Below, piece after piece: positions 18,047 to 27,144 of a DNA stretch of 64,000 nucleotides. Every line of letters starts with the position of its first letter. The stretch's first letter is position 1. The notes below the pieces were generated by a model. That model had not been told where the DNA came from. It saw nothing but the letters and a program-made list of their open reading frames with translations, and did not search any database. The position numbers and the translations under genes were made by a program. The DNA is from Opitutaceae bacterium (GTDB lineage Bacteria; Verrucomicrobiota; Verrucomicrobiia; Opitutales; Opitutaceae), in assembly GCA_016715765.1 (NCBI GenBank), contig JADJZJ010000014.1, positions 35,173 through 99,172 of the forward strand. The letters run 5' to 3'.

Positions 18047-18505
18047 ATGAAGCGTTCACTCTTGTATGCCATGTGCCTGTTGATCGCCGGTTTCCTCTGC
18101 AGTTGTGAGCGCCCGCCGGCGCCGGCGAATCACGTTGCACCGGTGCACCATCACACCGCGCCGCACGGCGGGCTCCTCGTCGAGGTCGGCTCGCACCAGT
18201 TCAATCTCGAGCTCCTGCACGATGCCGCGACTGGCACGCTCACGCTGTACACCCTCGACGCCCACGCCGAGCACTTCATCCGCACCGCGATGAAGGCCAT
18301 TGATGTCACCCTCCACACCGGCGGCCAGGTCCGCTCCCTCACCCTCAAGCCGGTCGCCAATCCCGCCACCGGCGAGACCGTCGGCGCCACCTCGCAATAC
18401 GAAGCCCAGGCCGACTGGCTGAAAGCCGCCGGCGAGATTTCCGGCATCATCACCGAACTTGATTTCAACGGCGTGAAGTTCTCCGGCATCCCCTTCGACC
18501 AGTAG
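18047..18505 (+). CDS. His-rich lipoprotein resembling the N-terminal domain of CusB/CzcB adaptors
   Basis: 152 residues with a lipoprotein signal (LLYAMCLLIAGFLCSC). A His cluster (HVAPVHHHTAPHGG) leads to GLLVEVGSHQFNLELLHD and LTLYTLDAHAEHF. The HGG...ELLHD...YTLDAHAE pattern is the one seen in the N-terminal part of many CzcB-type adaptors, here as a separate protein. It is probably anchored to a membrane on the periplasmic side and may bind metal through the His cluster. The stop codon TAG is part of the GTAG foot of a palindromic repeat that begins at 18502. Confidence 0.65.
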   Translation: MKRSLLYAMCLLIAGFLCSCERPPAPANHVAPVHHHTAPHGGLLVEVGSHQFNLELLHDAATGTLTLYTLDAHAEHFIRTAMKAIDVTLHTGGQVRSLTLKPVANPATGETVGATSQYEAQADWLKAAGEISGIITELDFNGVKFSGIPFDQ

Positions 18506-18524
18506 GGCAGGTCTCTGACCTGCC
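18502..18524. repeat. Single REP, GTAGGGCAGGTC family, overlapping a stop codon
   Basis: GTAGGGCAGGTCTCTGACCTGCC forms a GTAG foot plus hairpin. Its TAG is the stop codon of the preceding lipoprotein gene. Related units are at 25616-25694, 28237-28260, 57202-57228 and 61637-61660. Confidence 0.85.
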
Positions 18525-18655
18525 ACGAGTCAGCCGCAGACGGACAGTCACCACCGAGACGGTAACCAAGAAACCAGGGACGCATCGGCTCCGCCGCCTG
18601 GCGCTCTCGCGATTTCCCCGATTACACTCTCAACGATCTCCCCTCCTCCTGGATC

Positions 18656-20503
18656 ATGAAACCCGCATGGTTAGCCGCGTCGGTTGCACGTAAAGTCACC
18701 TTGCTGCTTTCAGCGCTGGTCCTGACCGCCCACCCGGCCCAAGCCGACGAGTGGCGGAAGTACGAGGCCGATCACCTGACGGTTTACAGCGACAGCTCGC
18801 CCAACCGGGCCAGGTCCATGATGCGGGAAATCGCCGCCTACCAGTTGGCGGCCCGGACCCTGTTGCTGCCGGCGGGAAGTCCGTTCCCGCACACCATCCT
18901 CGTGCTGTTCGAAAAGGACGAGGAATACGAAAAATACTACCAGTCGCAAAAAATGGAATATGGCACGAAAATCATCCTCCACGCCTCGCGACCGATCGGC
19001 CGCAGAAGACTGGTCGCAACCGTCAACGACTCGCGTCTCGATCGACGCATCGGGTCGATTGTCGCATTTGAGTCCGCCAGCCTGCTTTCCTGGTATGACG
19101 AGGCTCCGCCCAACTGGATGAAATACGCGGTGCAAACCGCCTTTGAAAAATTCCGCTTCCGCTTCGGCACGATCGATTTTGCGGAAGCCAATGATGATCA
19201 GCGCATCAATCTGAAAAAATCCGAGTGGCGCGATTGGTCCGTCGCCGTGGCCGGCGCCCCCGACGAAGTGATGGAACGGGAGAAAACCCCCACCAACACG
19301 GTCCAGGCCCAGCTTTGGCTGCTCGGGGACTGGATGCTGTTCGGCTCCGCCCCGCAGGGAACCGCCTGCCTGAATCTGTGCCAATCGCTCCGGACCGACG
19401 CTGCATCAACCATGGCCGCATTCGAACGCGGCATTGGCATGAGCAGCGCGCAACTCACCGATCAGCTACGGCAGCATTTCAAAAAACCGTACCACAGCCG
19501 GTCGCTGCGCTTCGACACCGCCGGCTTCGACGCCAGCGTGCGCGAATCGCCGGCCAGCGCCCAGGAATTGCACCTGATAAGATTTCAACTGCTGTTCGGC
19601 CGGGAACCCATTGACACCGCCTTCGAGGCCCTGCAGCGGGCCGTGGCTGAAGGACCCGCTTCCGATGATTTGCGCATCGCCCGCGTCCTCGGCGCCAAAC
19701 TCCAGAATGACCGTGAAACGATGATCGCCGTATGCCGCGAAGCCATCGCCGCAGGGACCCGCGACCCGTTTTTTTACCTGAATTCAGCCGAAGCCCGCCT
19801 GTATCATGAAACCTATTCACCGAATGAGCACTTTGGCCTGCTCCGCAATTCGCGTAGCAGCCTAAATGCCACCGTCCCGGAGGTTCAGGCCGCCCTGGAC
19901 GAATACCGGACCGCCCAGCGACTGGATCCGGCCAATCCTTTCATCCATGCGTTGCTGGCCCAGGCGATCGATCAATTGCCATCGGTCACGCGGGAGCACG
20001 CCGAGGAACTGACCCCCGGGCTGACGATCCATCCCAACGGCCTTTATATCCGGCTGGTGCGGGGCTACGTTTACAAACGCCTCGGGGCCACGGCGGAGTC
20101 GGAGGCTGATTTTGAATATCTCCTCACAGTCCATCCCGACAGCCCGCAGGCTCGCATCATACTAAAGCAGCGTGAAAAGCAGGCCACAGCCGAGGCCAAT
20201 GCGGAAGCAAACAAAACCCTGGCCGGGCTGTATTCCCAGCGCCGCTTCGCCGCGGCGCGCCGGGTTCTCATCGAGATGCGTGCCAATGAAAAAAACGTTT
20301 CCAGGCAGCGGGCGTTTGAAAAGGAAATCAAGCGGTTGGAGGAATTGCTCGACTGGGATGAGGTTACCACCCTCATGAATGCGAAGCGCTGGGCCGAAGT
20401 GGCAATAGCCGCAGAGAGCTACATTGAGCACTTTCCGAAAAGCCACCGTGTCCAAGTCATGAAGAACCGCCTGCACTCAGCCCAGGAACAGCTCCGCCGC
20501 TGA
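18656..20503 (+). CDS. Secreted protein with C-terminal TPR-like repeats, unknown function
   Basis: 615 residues with a signal peptide (KVTLLLSALVLTAHPAQADE). The N-terminal domain begins WRKYEADHLTVYSDSSPNRA and contains TILVLFEKDEEYEKYYQSQK, a pattern recalling the peptidase-like domains of some secreted TPR proteins, although no zinc-binding HExxH motif is visible. From about residue 330 onward helical repeats appear (LDEYRTAQRLDPANPFIHAL, AESEADFEYLLTVHPDSPQA), consistent with tetratricopeptide repeats for protein contacts. Codon use is slightly less GC-rich than in its neighbours. It is flanked by metal genes but nothing ties it to them. Confidence 0.65.
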   Translation: MKPAWLAASVARKVTLLLSALVLTAHPAQADEWRKYEADHLTVYSDSSPNRARSMMREIAAYQLAARTLLLPAGSPFPHTILVLFEKDEEYEKYYQSQKMEYGTKIILHASRPIGRRRLVATVNDSRLDRRIGSIVAFESASLLSWYDEAPPNWMKYAVQTAFEKFRFRFGTIDFAEANDDQRINLKKSEWRDWSVAVAGAPDEVMEREKTPTNTVQAQLWLLGDWMLFGSAPQGTACLNLCQSLRTDAASTMAAFERGIGMSSAQLTDQLRQHFKKPYHSRSLRFDTAGFDASVRESPASAQELHLIRFQLLFGREPIDTAFEALQRAVAEGPASDDLRIARVLGAKLQNDRETMIAVCREAIAAGTRDPFFYLNSAEARLYHETYSPNEHFGLLRNSRSSLNATVPEVQAALDEYRTAQRLDPANPFIHALLAQAIDQLPSVTREHAEELTPGLTIHPNGLYIRLVRGYVYKRLGATAESEADFEYLLTVHPDSPQARIILKQREKQATAEANAEANKTLAGLYSQRRFAAARRVLIEMRANEKNVSRQRAFEKEIKRLEELLDWDEVTTLMNAKRWAEVAIAAESYIEHFPKSHRVQVMKNRLHSAQEQLRR

Positions 20504-20631
20504 ATCCGGCGCACTCTTTGCCAGCCGCCGCGGATCAGGCCCCGGGTACCGGACCGCTGATTTTCGCTCCTTAGCGTTATCCCAACCCGCGCTTGCTTAG
20601 TCGCCCCCGGCGAATTCAGTTAACCCCTCGC

Positions 20632-22026
20632 ATGTCCGCCATCCCTGTCACCGTCCTCACCGGCTTCCTCGGCGCCGGCAAGACCACGCTCCTCAACCGC
20701 ATCCTCACCGAACAGCACGGCAAGAAGATCGCCGTGATCGAGAACGAGTTCGGCGAGGTCGGCGTGGACAACCAGCTCGTCATCTCCTCCGACGAGGAGC
20801 TCTTCGAGATGAACAACGGCTGCATCTGCTGCACCGTGCGCGGCGACCTGATCCGCATCCTCGGCCGCCTGCTCAAGCGCAAGGACCGCCTCGACGCCAT
20901 CCTGATCGAGACCACCGGCATGGCCAACCCCGGCCCGGTGGCCCAGACGTTCTTCACCGACGACGAGATGAAGTCCAACTTCCGGCTCGACGCCATTGTC
21001 ACGCTCGTGGACGCCAAGCACATCAGCCAGCACCTCGGCACCGACGACGAGGCCCTGAAGCAGATCGCGTTCGCCGACGTCATCCTGCTCAACAAGACCG
21101 ACCTCGTCGCCCCGGCCGAACTCACGGCGCTCGAGTCGCGGATCCGCGGCATCAACGCCGTCGCGAAAATCCACCGCACCCAGAACGCCGCCATCGACCT
21201 CGACAAGGTGATCAACATCGGCGGCTTCAACCTCTCCCGCGCCACCGAGCTCGACCCGAAGTTCCTCGAGCAGGAATACCCCTTCGAATGGGCCGGCGCC
21301 TACCCGCTCCCCGCCGGCACCCACGAGCTGGAAATCGGCCATGGGGACGAACCGCATGATCATGATCACAGCCACGAGGGCTGCGATCACGACCACCATC
21401 ATCACGGTAACGAGAATGAACTCGACGTGGTGATCATGCCGGTGCCCTCGCTGGATGAAAAGGAAATCGCCGCGGTGCGCGATGCCGCCGCACTCGTCTT
21501 CGGCGACTGGGAAACCCGCCTGCAGGCCGGCGACACCGTCATCCCCGGCTCCGCGCTCAACCGCCTGCTCCTCACCGAGGGCAACGGCAAGTTCGCGCTC
21601 AAGGTCGAGACCGCCGGCCACTACCTCGTCTTCGAGGCCTGCGGCGAGCATCCCCTGCACATCAACGTGGGCGCCAGCTTCGTGAAGCCTGACTGGCAGC
21701 AGGACTTTCACGCCGCCCACACGCACAACGACGCCGTCACCTCGGTCGGCATCACCCTCCCCGGCGACCTCGACGGCAAGCGGCTCAACGACTGGATCAG
21801 CGAGCTGCTCCGGGTGAAGGGCGGCGACATCTACCGCATGAAGGGCGTGCTCGCCGTCAAGGGCACCAACAAGCGCCTCGTTTTCCAGGGCGTGCACATG
21901 CTCTTCGACGCCAAGTTTGACCGCGAATGGGGCGCCGAGCCGCGCCACAACACCCTCGTCTTCATCGGCAAAAACCTCGACCGCCCCGCGCTCACGGAAG
22001 CCTTCAAGGCGTGTTTGGCGGGCTGA
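20632..22026 (+). CDS. CobW/COG0523-family GTPase with His-rich loop, putative metallochaperone
   Basis: 464 residues from the ATG at 20632; an in-frame TTG upstream would only add a poorly conserved leader. The P-loop GFLGAGKTT lies at residues 11-19, the invariant CxCC metal motif ([12 protein letters not shown]) at 64-67, and the guanine-specificity motif NKTD later. A His/Asp-rich stretch (about residues 236-262, [17 protein letters not shown]) precedes the CobW C-terminal domain. Members insert or deliver metals (Zn, Co and others) using GTP, and His-rich loops are typical of Zn-linked members such as YeiR/ZigA. It reads alone, followed by a repeat block and an ECF sigma factor. Confidence 0.9.
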   Translation: MSAIPVTVLTGFLGAGKTTLLNRILTEQHGKKIAVIENEFGEVGVDNQLVISSDEELFEMNNGCICCTVRGDLIRILGRLLKRKDRLDAILIETTGMANPGPVAQTFFTDDEMKSNFRLDAIVTLVDAKHISQHLGTDDEALKQIAFADVILLNKTDLVAPAELTALESRIRGINAVAKIHRTQNAAIDLDKVINIGGFNLSRATELDPKFLEQEYPFEWAGAYPLPAGTHELEIGHGDEPHDHDHSHEGCDHDHHHHGNENELDVVIMPVPSLDEKEIAAVRDAAALVFGDWETRLQAGDTVIPGSALNRLLLTEGNGKFALKVETAGHYLVFEACGEHPLHINVGASFVKPDWQQDFHAAHTHNDAVTSVGITLPGDLDGKRLNDWISELLRVKGGDIYRMKGVLAVKGTNKRLVFQGVHMLFDAKFDREWGAEPRHNTLVFIGKNLDRPALTEAFKACLAG

Positions 22027-22039
22027 GGCTGGTATTATT

Positions 22040-22120
22040 GCAGGGCGGGGTCTCCTCCTTCGCCGGGCCGGCGGAGGACAGGTCCGAACCCCGCCTGGGA
22101 GCACGGGCGGCTCGCCCGGA
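22040..22120. repeat. REP-type units downstream of the CobW GTPase gene
   Basis: 22040-22096 starts GCAGGGCGGGGTCTCC and closes GGTCCGAACCCCGCC, a variant of the GTAGGGCGGGG family with GCAG in place of GTAG. It runs straight into GGGAGCACGGGCGGCTCGCC, a member of the GGAG-foot family. Confidence 0.7.
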
Positions 22121-22284
22121 TTCGACGCCGCGCGCTTCGGCCTCGGGAAATCCGCCAAGGGCTTCGCTTCGATCTTTGCCTTGAGGTCGGGCGTGCCGGG
22201 AGGAAAATGCGCGCAGCGCCATCTATCCGCTCTGCGCAAAAATCCTGTCACCATCCGGGCTTTTTGCGCCACTGGGATTGTGAC

Positions 22285-23778
22285 ATGAAAACCGCGCCCT
22301 CCTCTACTCAGTCAGTCGCCGATACCGAGCTTGTCCAGGCCAGCCTGGCTGGAAACCGTGACGCCTTCGGCTCCATCGTCATCCGCTATCAGTCGCTCGT
22401 TTGCTCGCTCGCCTACAGTGCTACCGGCAGCTTCGACCGCAGCGAGGACCTCGCCCAGTTGACCTTTGTCACCGCCTGGCAGCGGTTGTCGGAACTGCGC
22501 GAGCCGGCCAAACTCCGGGCTTGGTTGTGCGGCATCGCCCGCAACCTCATCAGCAATGCGCAACGCCGCGCCGGCCGGGAGCCGGCCAGCCTGGGCGAGC
22601 CGTTTACCGAAGTGCACGAGGCCGTCGCGCCGGAGGTTTCGCCCTCGGACCAGGCCGTCAGCCGCGAGGAGCAGGCGATACTCTGGCGCGCCTTGCAGCA
22701 CATACCCGCAAGCTACCGCGAACCGCTCGTACTGTATTACCGCGAGCAGCAATCGATCAGGAATGTGGCGGAGGCCATGGAATTGAGCGAGGACGCCGTG
22801 AAACAGCGCCTCGCGCGCGGCCGGGCCCTGCTCCACGAACAGGTGCTGGCCCTGGTCGAGGGCACGCTCGCACGCAGCAAGCCGGGGCCGAGGTTCACGC
22901 ACGGCGTGATGGCCGCCGTGCCGGTGATCGGCACCGGCACAGCCGCCGCATGCGCCACCGCAACCCACGGCGCCGCCGGCTCCAAAGGCGCGCCCTGGCT
23001 GGCCACGCTGGGCGCATTGGTCTCGGCCCAGTTGCTTTGGTTCGTATCCTCGGTTGCGTTCGTGGCGGGCATCGGGGCGTTCGCCGGCTGGCAGATGGGT
23101 TCACCGATGTCATCGCTGTCGGAGCGGCGCTGGGCGCTCTGGTTCTGGCGCTCGCTGGCGTTTGGACTGGTCGCGTTTGTCCTGCCGGCGACATTGCTGG
23201 AAAACGGCGGCAAAACGGCTCCCGGCATGTTCAGCGCGCTGCAAATCTGGCTGGCGCTGTTTTACGTCGTCACGGGAACCCCACTCGTCCTATGGGCCAT
23301 CGCCAATCACCAGCGGATTCGTACCGACACGGCCCACCCGGCCAACAACGTATCAGGTCCGGACCCATCGCTGCGTCGCTGGGTAACCGCCGGCATGGTC
23401 GGTCTGGCCGCCCTGTTGATCTGGGGGCTGAGCCGGACCCACTGGTCCGAGAACATCCGCGCCGACCAGACCTGGGCCGTCATCTCGGCCCATCCCGGGG
23501 CCAAACTATGTGTCAACGAATTGGAAAATGGCGGCCGCTGGATCGAGATCGATGCGACGCATGCCGGCTCTGTCATGCGCTGGCGAGGTCCGCTCAGCGA
23601 GGAGACATTTCAGCGGCTGAAACAGGCCGACCGTCACTACGTAATACGTCTGCAGGGCCGTGACTATGAGGTGCTCGGATGGCCCGCGCGCCGACTTCCG
23701 CTGGTGCTGATCCTCGGCCTCAGCGCCGGGGGACTGCTCCTCTGCCGAACCTCGTATCGCAAGCCGAGGATGGGCTGA
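22285..23778 (+). CDS. ECF sigma factor fused to a C-terminal membrane domain
   Basis: 497 residues. The first 180 form a sigma-70 family ECF protein: region 2 (YSATGSFDRSEDLAQLTFVT, RAWLCGIARNLISNAQRR) and region 4 (QHIPASYREPLVLYYREQQS, AMELSEDAVKQRLARGRALL). From about residue 210 a hydrophobic part follows with around five or six membrane helices and a final soluble stretch (LKQADRHYVIRLQGRDYEVL) before the last helix. Sigma factors with membrane extensions are thought to be held at the membrane or to act as their own anti-sigma factors. The start ATG at 22285 follows GATTGTGAC; upstream in-frame codons run into the repeats. Target genes are unknown. Confidence 0.85.
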   Translation: MKTAPSSTQSVADTELVQASLAGNRDAFGSIVIRYQSLVCSLAYSATGSFDRSEDLAQLTFVTAWQRLSELREPAKLRAWLCGIARNLISNAQRRAGREPASLGEPFTEVHEAVAPEVSPSDQAVSREEQAILWRALQHIPASYREPLVLYYREQQSIRNVAEAMELSEDAVKQRLARGRALLHEQVLALVEGTLARSKPGPRFTHGVMAAVPVIGTGTAAACATATHGAAGSKGAPWLATLGALVSAQLLWFVSSVAFVAGIGAFAGWQMGSPMSSLSERRWALWFWRSLAFGLVAFVLPATLLENGGKTAPGMFSALQIWLALFYVVTGTPLVLWAIANHQRIRTDTAHPANNVSGPDPSLRRWVTAGMVGLAALLIWGLSRTHWSENIRADQTWAVISAHPGAKLCVNELENGGRWIEIDATHAGSVMRWRGPLSEETFQRLKQADRHYVIRLQGRDYEVLGWPARRLPLVLILGLSAGGLLLCRTSYRKPRMG

Positions 23779-23860
23779 ACCGACCTGCGTCAAGCTGGGC
23801 GCAGGTTACTCTTTTGAAGAAGCTCAAAGGACCTGTTTGACGGGCTGAGGTCGAGCCCTG

Positions 23861-24006
23861 GGAGCGCGACCGCCCTCGGTCGCAATTGTGCGAAAGCCGT
23901 CAGGGCAAGCGAAAGCGAACCTGCGATAGAAAGCATTGATGGTCCGCCTGGGAGCGCGGGCGGCTCGCCCGCATCCACTCTGTTGCGGGCCAGCGGCCCG
24001 CGCTCC
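23861..24006. repeat. GGAG-foot REP units (GGGAGCGCGGGCGGC family)
   Basis: 23861-23887 is GGAGCGCGACCGCCCTCGGT followed by CGCAATTG. 23951-24006 is an inverted pair beginning GGAGCGCGGGCGGCTCGCCC and ending GGCCCGCGCTCC. They lie between the convergent sigma-factor and fucosidase genes; no other signal is seen in 23779-24046. Confidence 0.8.
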
Positions 24007-24046
24007 CAGGGCCCAACTCCGCGTTCTCCGCGCCTCCGCGTGAGCT

Positions 24047-25522
24047 CTATTTCACCCACTCCACGCGAATGATGCGGTAGCCCTGACCCACCGCCGCAAA
24101 ATGCAGCCGGCCGTCGCGGACTTCAGGGTGCAGCTCACCATCCTGTCCCAGCAGCCGCACCGACTTCACCTCCGCCTTCGCCTCCAGCCACACGCTCCCG
24201 GCCTGGTCCGCGAACAAATGCAGGTAGGTGACGCGGCCGTTCTCCGTCGTCGGCACACTGGCGGCGCCTTCGCGGCCGCCGCGGACGTCATGGATCGCCT
24301 CGCCGTTGACCTTCATCCACGCCGCCATTTCGGCCAGCGCGGCCTCCGTGCCCTCCGGCAGCCGGCCATCAGGCCGCGGTCCGATATTCAACAGGTAGTT
24401 GCCGTCCCACGCGCGAATCCGGCCCAGGCGCTCGAGTTCGACATTCAGCTCACCGGCAAACGGACCGGAATAGCCCCAGTGTCCGTACCAACTCCGGCAA
24501 TATTCCCAGCGCCCCGCCGGCCGCTCGCTTAACGCGGTGTACTCATGCGTCGTAAAATCGCCGAACTTCATGGTCGTCGTGTCGCTCCCGTCCGGCGTGC
24601 GCACGCGGCCCCAGCGGTCATTGATGAGGATCTGCGGCTGCAGCGAGCGGATCCAGCGGTAGACCGCCTTCGTGGGAAAGGTCACCCCCGGCCAGCCCAG
24701 GCCGTCGAACCACAGTTCCTCGACCGGGCCATAGCCGGTCAGCAGCTCGTGCAGCTGCGCGATGGTATAAATGAAAAACTCCCGCGCGCGCTCCGCGTTG
24801 GCCGCCGCATCGGCGATCGGCGGACGCTGGTTGCGCTGGCGGTGGTCGAAGTTCACATCGCCCAGCGGAAATCCGGGATAATGCCAGTCCTGCGGCGAAA
24901 AATAGAAGCCAACCTTGAGTCCGCTCGCGCGCAGGCCGTCCGCGTAGGTCCGCAGCAGGTCGCGCCCGCCGAGGAATTGCCTGGTGGAAAAATTGCCCCA
25001 CCGCGACGGCCACAGCGCGAAGCCGTCGTGATGCTTCGCGGTCAGCACCATGTAGCGGAAGCCCGCGGCGCGGGCCTGCGGCGCCCACGCGCCCGGGTCC
25101 CAGGCCGTGGGGTTGAAGCGATCCGCGAGCCGGAAATAACCCATGCCGTGAAAGCGCGCCTCCTCGGTGCCATGCGGGTAACCGCGGATGGAGGCCCACG
25201 AGGGCTGCAACTGCTCCACGCTGTGAAAGCCCCAATGCATGAACAGCCCCAGCCCCGCGCCCGGCCACCACGCCGCGCCGGGATGCGGATTCGGCGTCAC
25301 CACCGCCGTGTCCGCCACGGCGTCGTCCGGCGTCGCCAGCAATTCCAGCGCCAGCGCCCGCAGCGCCGGATCGGTCACCCGGTACGCCGCGCGCGCCCCG
25401 GGCGTGTCGAGCACTTCGGTGGGATTTTCAAAATCCGCGGCGGCCACATTCATGGTGCAGGCCAGCCCACAGCAGAACCAGGCGCGTGGCCACGACCAAA
25501 ACCGCAGGGAAGCAGAAGTCAT
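24047..25522 (-). CDS. Alpha-L-fucosidase, glycoside hydrolase family 29
   Basis: 491 residues with a probable signal peptide ending near CCGLACTMNVAAAD, so the enzyme is likely periplasmic or exported. The GH29 catalytic domain shows the typical FMHWGFHSV, LTAKHHDGFALWPS and ELWFDGLGW segments; the Asp of WFDG (residue 273) is the nucleophile position of the family. The sequence ends with the usual small beta-domain. It removes terminal L-fucose from glycans. It is the only clear exo-glycosidase in the window and opens the carbohydrate region. It reads on the minus strand in the same direction as the URO-D gene, but 288 bases of repeats separate them. Confidence 0.92.
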   Translation of the reverse strand: MTSASLRFWSWPRAWFCCGLACTMNVAAADFENPTEVLDTPGARAAYRVTDPALRALALELLATPDDAVADTAVVTPNPHPGAAWWPGAGLGLFMHWGFHSVEQLQPSWASIRGYPHGTEEARFHGMGYFRLADRFNPTAWDPGAWAPQARAAGFRYMVLTAKHHDGFALWPSRWGNFSTRQFLGGRDLLRTYADGLRASGLKVGFYFSPQDWHYPGFPLGDVNFDHRQRNQRPPIADAAANAERAREFFIYTIAQLHELLTGYGPVEELWFDGLGWPGVTFPTKAVYRWIRSLQPQILINDRWGRVRTPDGSDTTTMKFGDFTTHEYTALSERPAGRWEYCRSWYGHWGYSGPFAGELNVELERLGRIRAWDGNYLLNIGPRPDGRLPEGTEAALAEMAAWMKVNGEAIHDVRGGREGAASVPTTENGRVTYLHLFADQAGSVWLEAKAEVKSVRLLGQDGELHPEVRDGRLHFAAVGQGYRIIRVEWVK

Positions 25523-25615
25523 GATGTTTGTCCGTCACCCAAGACTTACCCCGCGAAATGTCCAGAGACGAACCGAGCTTATTGGACAAGAAATCCCGAG
25601 CGCTGGTGGCCTGAA

Positions 25616-25801
25616 GCAGGGCAGGTCTTTGACCTGCCATTGGGGGCATCATTCGCGGTGGGGCATCCGAAGGCAGGTCACAGACCTGCCCTACTTTGTC
25701 GCACCGCCACCCATTCGTAGCGCGGTGCTTCAGCCCGCGCCAACCACGCCACCCGGCAGTTCGATTCTCACGATCAAGTGCCGGCTGAAGACCGGCACTA
25801 C
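25616..25801. repeat. REP-type inverted pairs between the URO-D and fucosidase genes
   Basis: 25616-25694 carries GCAGGGCAGGTCTTTGACC and, inverted, GGTCACAGACCTGCCCTAC. 25717-25801 begins GTAGCGCGGTGCTTCAGCCC and ends GCCGGCTGAAGACCGGCACT with a final AC; part of this unit recurs at 54322-54378 beside a poly-G tract. Nothing else is visible in the gap. Confidence 0.8.
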
Positions 25802-25810
25802 TTCCCAAGC

Positions 25811-26959
25811 CTAATACCTGCCGTACTTTTCCACCAGCTCCCGCAGCAAGGCGACATTCGCCGCCGGTGTGTCCGGGGCGATCGCGCAGGCGGTGCTCAG
25901 GATGAAGCCGCGCGCGGTCATCCCGATTTCCAGGCGCCGGATCACATCCGCCTCCACCTGCGCCGGCGTGCCGCGCAACAGGGTATGCACGGGATCAATG
26001 TTGCCCTTGATGAAGGCGCGGTGGCCGATGCGCCGCACGGCGTCGGCCAGTTCCACGTTGCCCAGCGGCGGCGGATCGAGGCATTCGAGGCCGTCGAATC
26101 CCACCCCGATGATCATCTCCAGCCGGTCCCCGATGGCCCCGCAGGTGTGGCAATAAACGGGCACCCCGCCCTCGCGGGCCGCCTGCACGAGCACGGCCTG
26201 CGCGGGCGCGATCAGGTCGCGGTACAATCCCGGCGAGATGAAACCCTGCCCCGACCACGGGGCCGAGACATTCAACGCATCCGCCCCGGCGGCAATCTGC
26301 TCGCGCGCATGCCCGGCCACGGCCCGGGCGAATTTGTCCAGGAGGGCGCGGCATTTCCCGGCTTCGGTCAGCAGCGCGATCATCGCGCCGTCGGCCCCCA
26401 TCAGGTCAATGAGGTAGTCCTCCGGCGAATAGAGCGCCCCGTGCACCGATACCTCCGGGCCCACCAGCGCCCGCGCCTGCGTCAGTTCCGCCACCCGGGC
26501 GGCCGCTCCGCTGGCGATCCGCATGCGCAGCCGGGTCGAGGGCGGGTGGTAGCTCAACTGCTCCGCGATCGCGGCCGGATCGAGCTCGCCGATTTCCCGC
26601 TCGGGCGGCGTGGCGTGGAGGTAGCGCGGCAGGTCGTTGCGGCAATATTCGCAGCGGTCCCCGTTCTTGAAATGCACCACCGGTCCCTCGGGGTTCGTGC
26701 GGTCGATGCTCCGCACGGCCGACTCATCCAGCGGCGCGGCCCCCACGGCCGGGATGAGGACGCCATCGAAGCCGAAGCGCTGGCTGATCTCGCAGAAGCC
26801 CCGGGCCAGGGCGCCGCCGTGGTTGTGCCAGACGTCGATCGGGTCGAGTTCGGGCAGCTGCCGGAGCACGAAGCCCAGGGCCGGCTGGCACATGACCGGC
26901 ACGCGGTCCGGTTTTTCCAGGCGCATGGCCGCGGCCATCCGGGTACGGGAAGTATGCAT
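25811..26959 (-). CDS. URO-D-superfamily protein, probable cobalamin-dependent methyltransferase-type enzyme
   Basis: 382 residues starting at the ATG at 26959; further upstream in-frame codons cross a repeat. The fold is that of uroporphyrinogen decarboxylase, but the sequence resembles the MtaA/CmuA-type branch that moves methyl groups to or from corrinoids (MHTSRTRMAAAMRLEKPDRV; VPVYCHTCGAIGDRLEMIIG; LVGPEVSVHGALYSPEDYLI). The HxCG motif (CHTCG) is the zinc-ligand region in that branch. It is not beside haem-synthesis genes, which argues against a true HemE. The DUF1638 gene 12 kb away is of a type often found with corrinoid methyltransferases, so removal of O-methyl groups from a substrate is possible. 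Confidence 0.8.
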   Translation of the reverse strand: MHTSRTRMAAAMRLEKPDRVPVMCQPALGFVLRQLPELDPIDVWHNHGGALARGFCEISQRFGFDGVLIPAVGAAPLDESAVRSIDRTNPEGPVVHFKNGDRCEYCRNDLPRYLHATPPEREIGELDPAAIAEQLSYHPPSTRLRMRIASGAAARVAELTQARALVGPEVSVHGALYSPEDYLIDLMGADGAMIALLTEAGKCRALLDKFARAVAGHAREQIAAGADALNVSAPWSGQGFISPGLYRDLIAPAQAVLVQAAREGGVPVYCHTCGAIGDRLEMIIGVGFDGLECLDPPPLGNVELADAVRRIGHRAFIKGNIDPVHTLLRGTPAQVEADVIRRLEIGMTARGFILSTACAIAPDTPAANVALLRELVEKYGRY

Positions 26960-26973
26960 GGTTTCAGGCCATT

Positions 26974-27003
26974 GAACCACGGATTGCACGGATGTCACGG
27001 ATG
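26974..27003. repeat. 9-mer array CCACGGATTGCACGGATG between divergent genes
   Basis: Units CCACGGATT, GCACGGATG and TCACGGATG lie 14 bases upstream of the URO-D start codon and about 140 bases upstream of the histidine-kinase gene. Only one arm is present here. Confidence 0.65.
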
Positions 27004-27144
27004 AGAGATGGAGATTGATTGACTGGGAGGGAGCGAGTCGGCGATCCCGCCCGGCCAACTGGCGGCGAAGGCACCGGCCCAGGCCGGCTGGCAGGCCGCG
27101 ATTTACATTCGCCAAGCGCTCCGCCGGCCAGCAATTTCCGGCCC

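Noticed and set aside
25811..26959. True uroporphyrinogen decarboxylase (HemE)
   Set aside because: The sequence has the CHTCG-type metal motif and internal pattern of methyltransferase-like URO-D proteins and lacks haem-gene neighbours.
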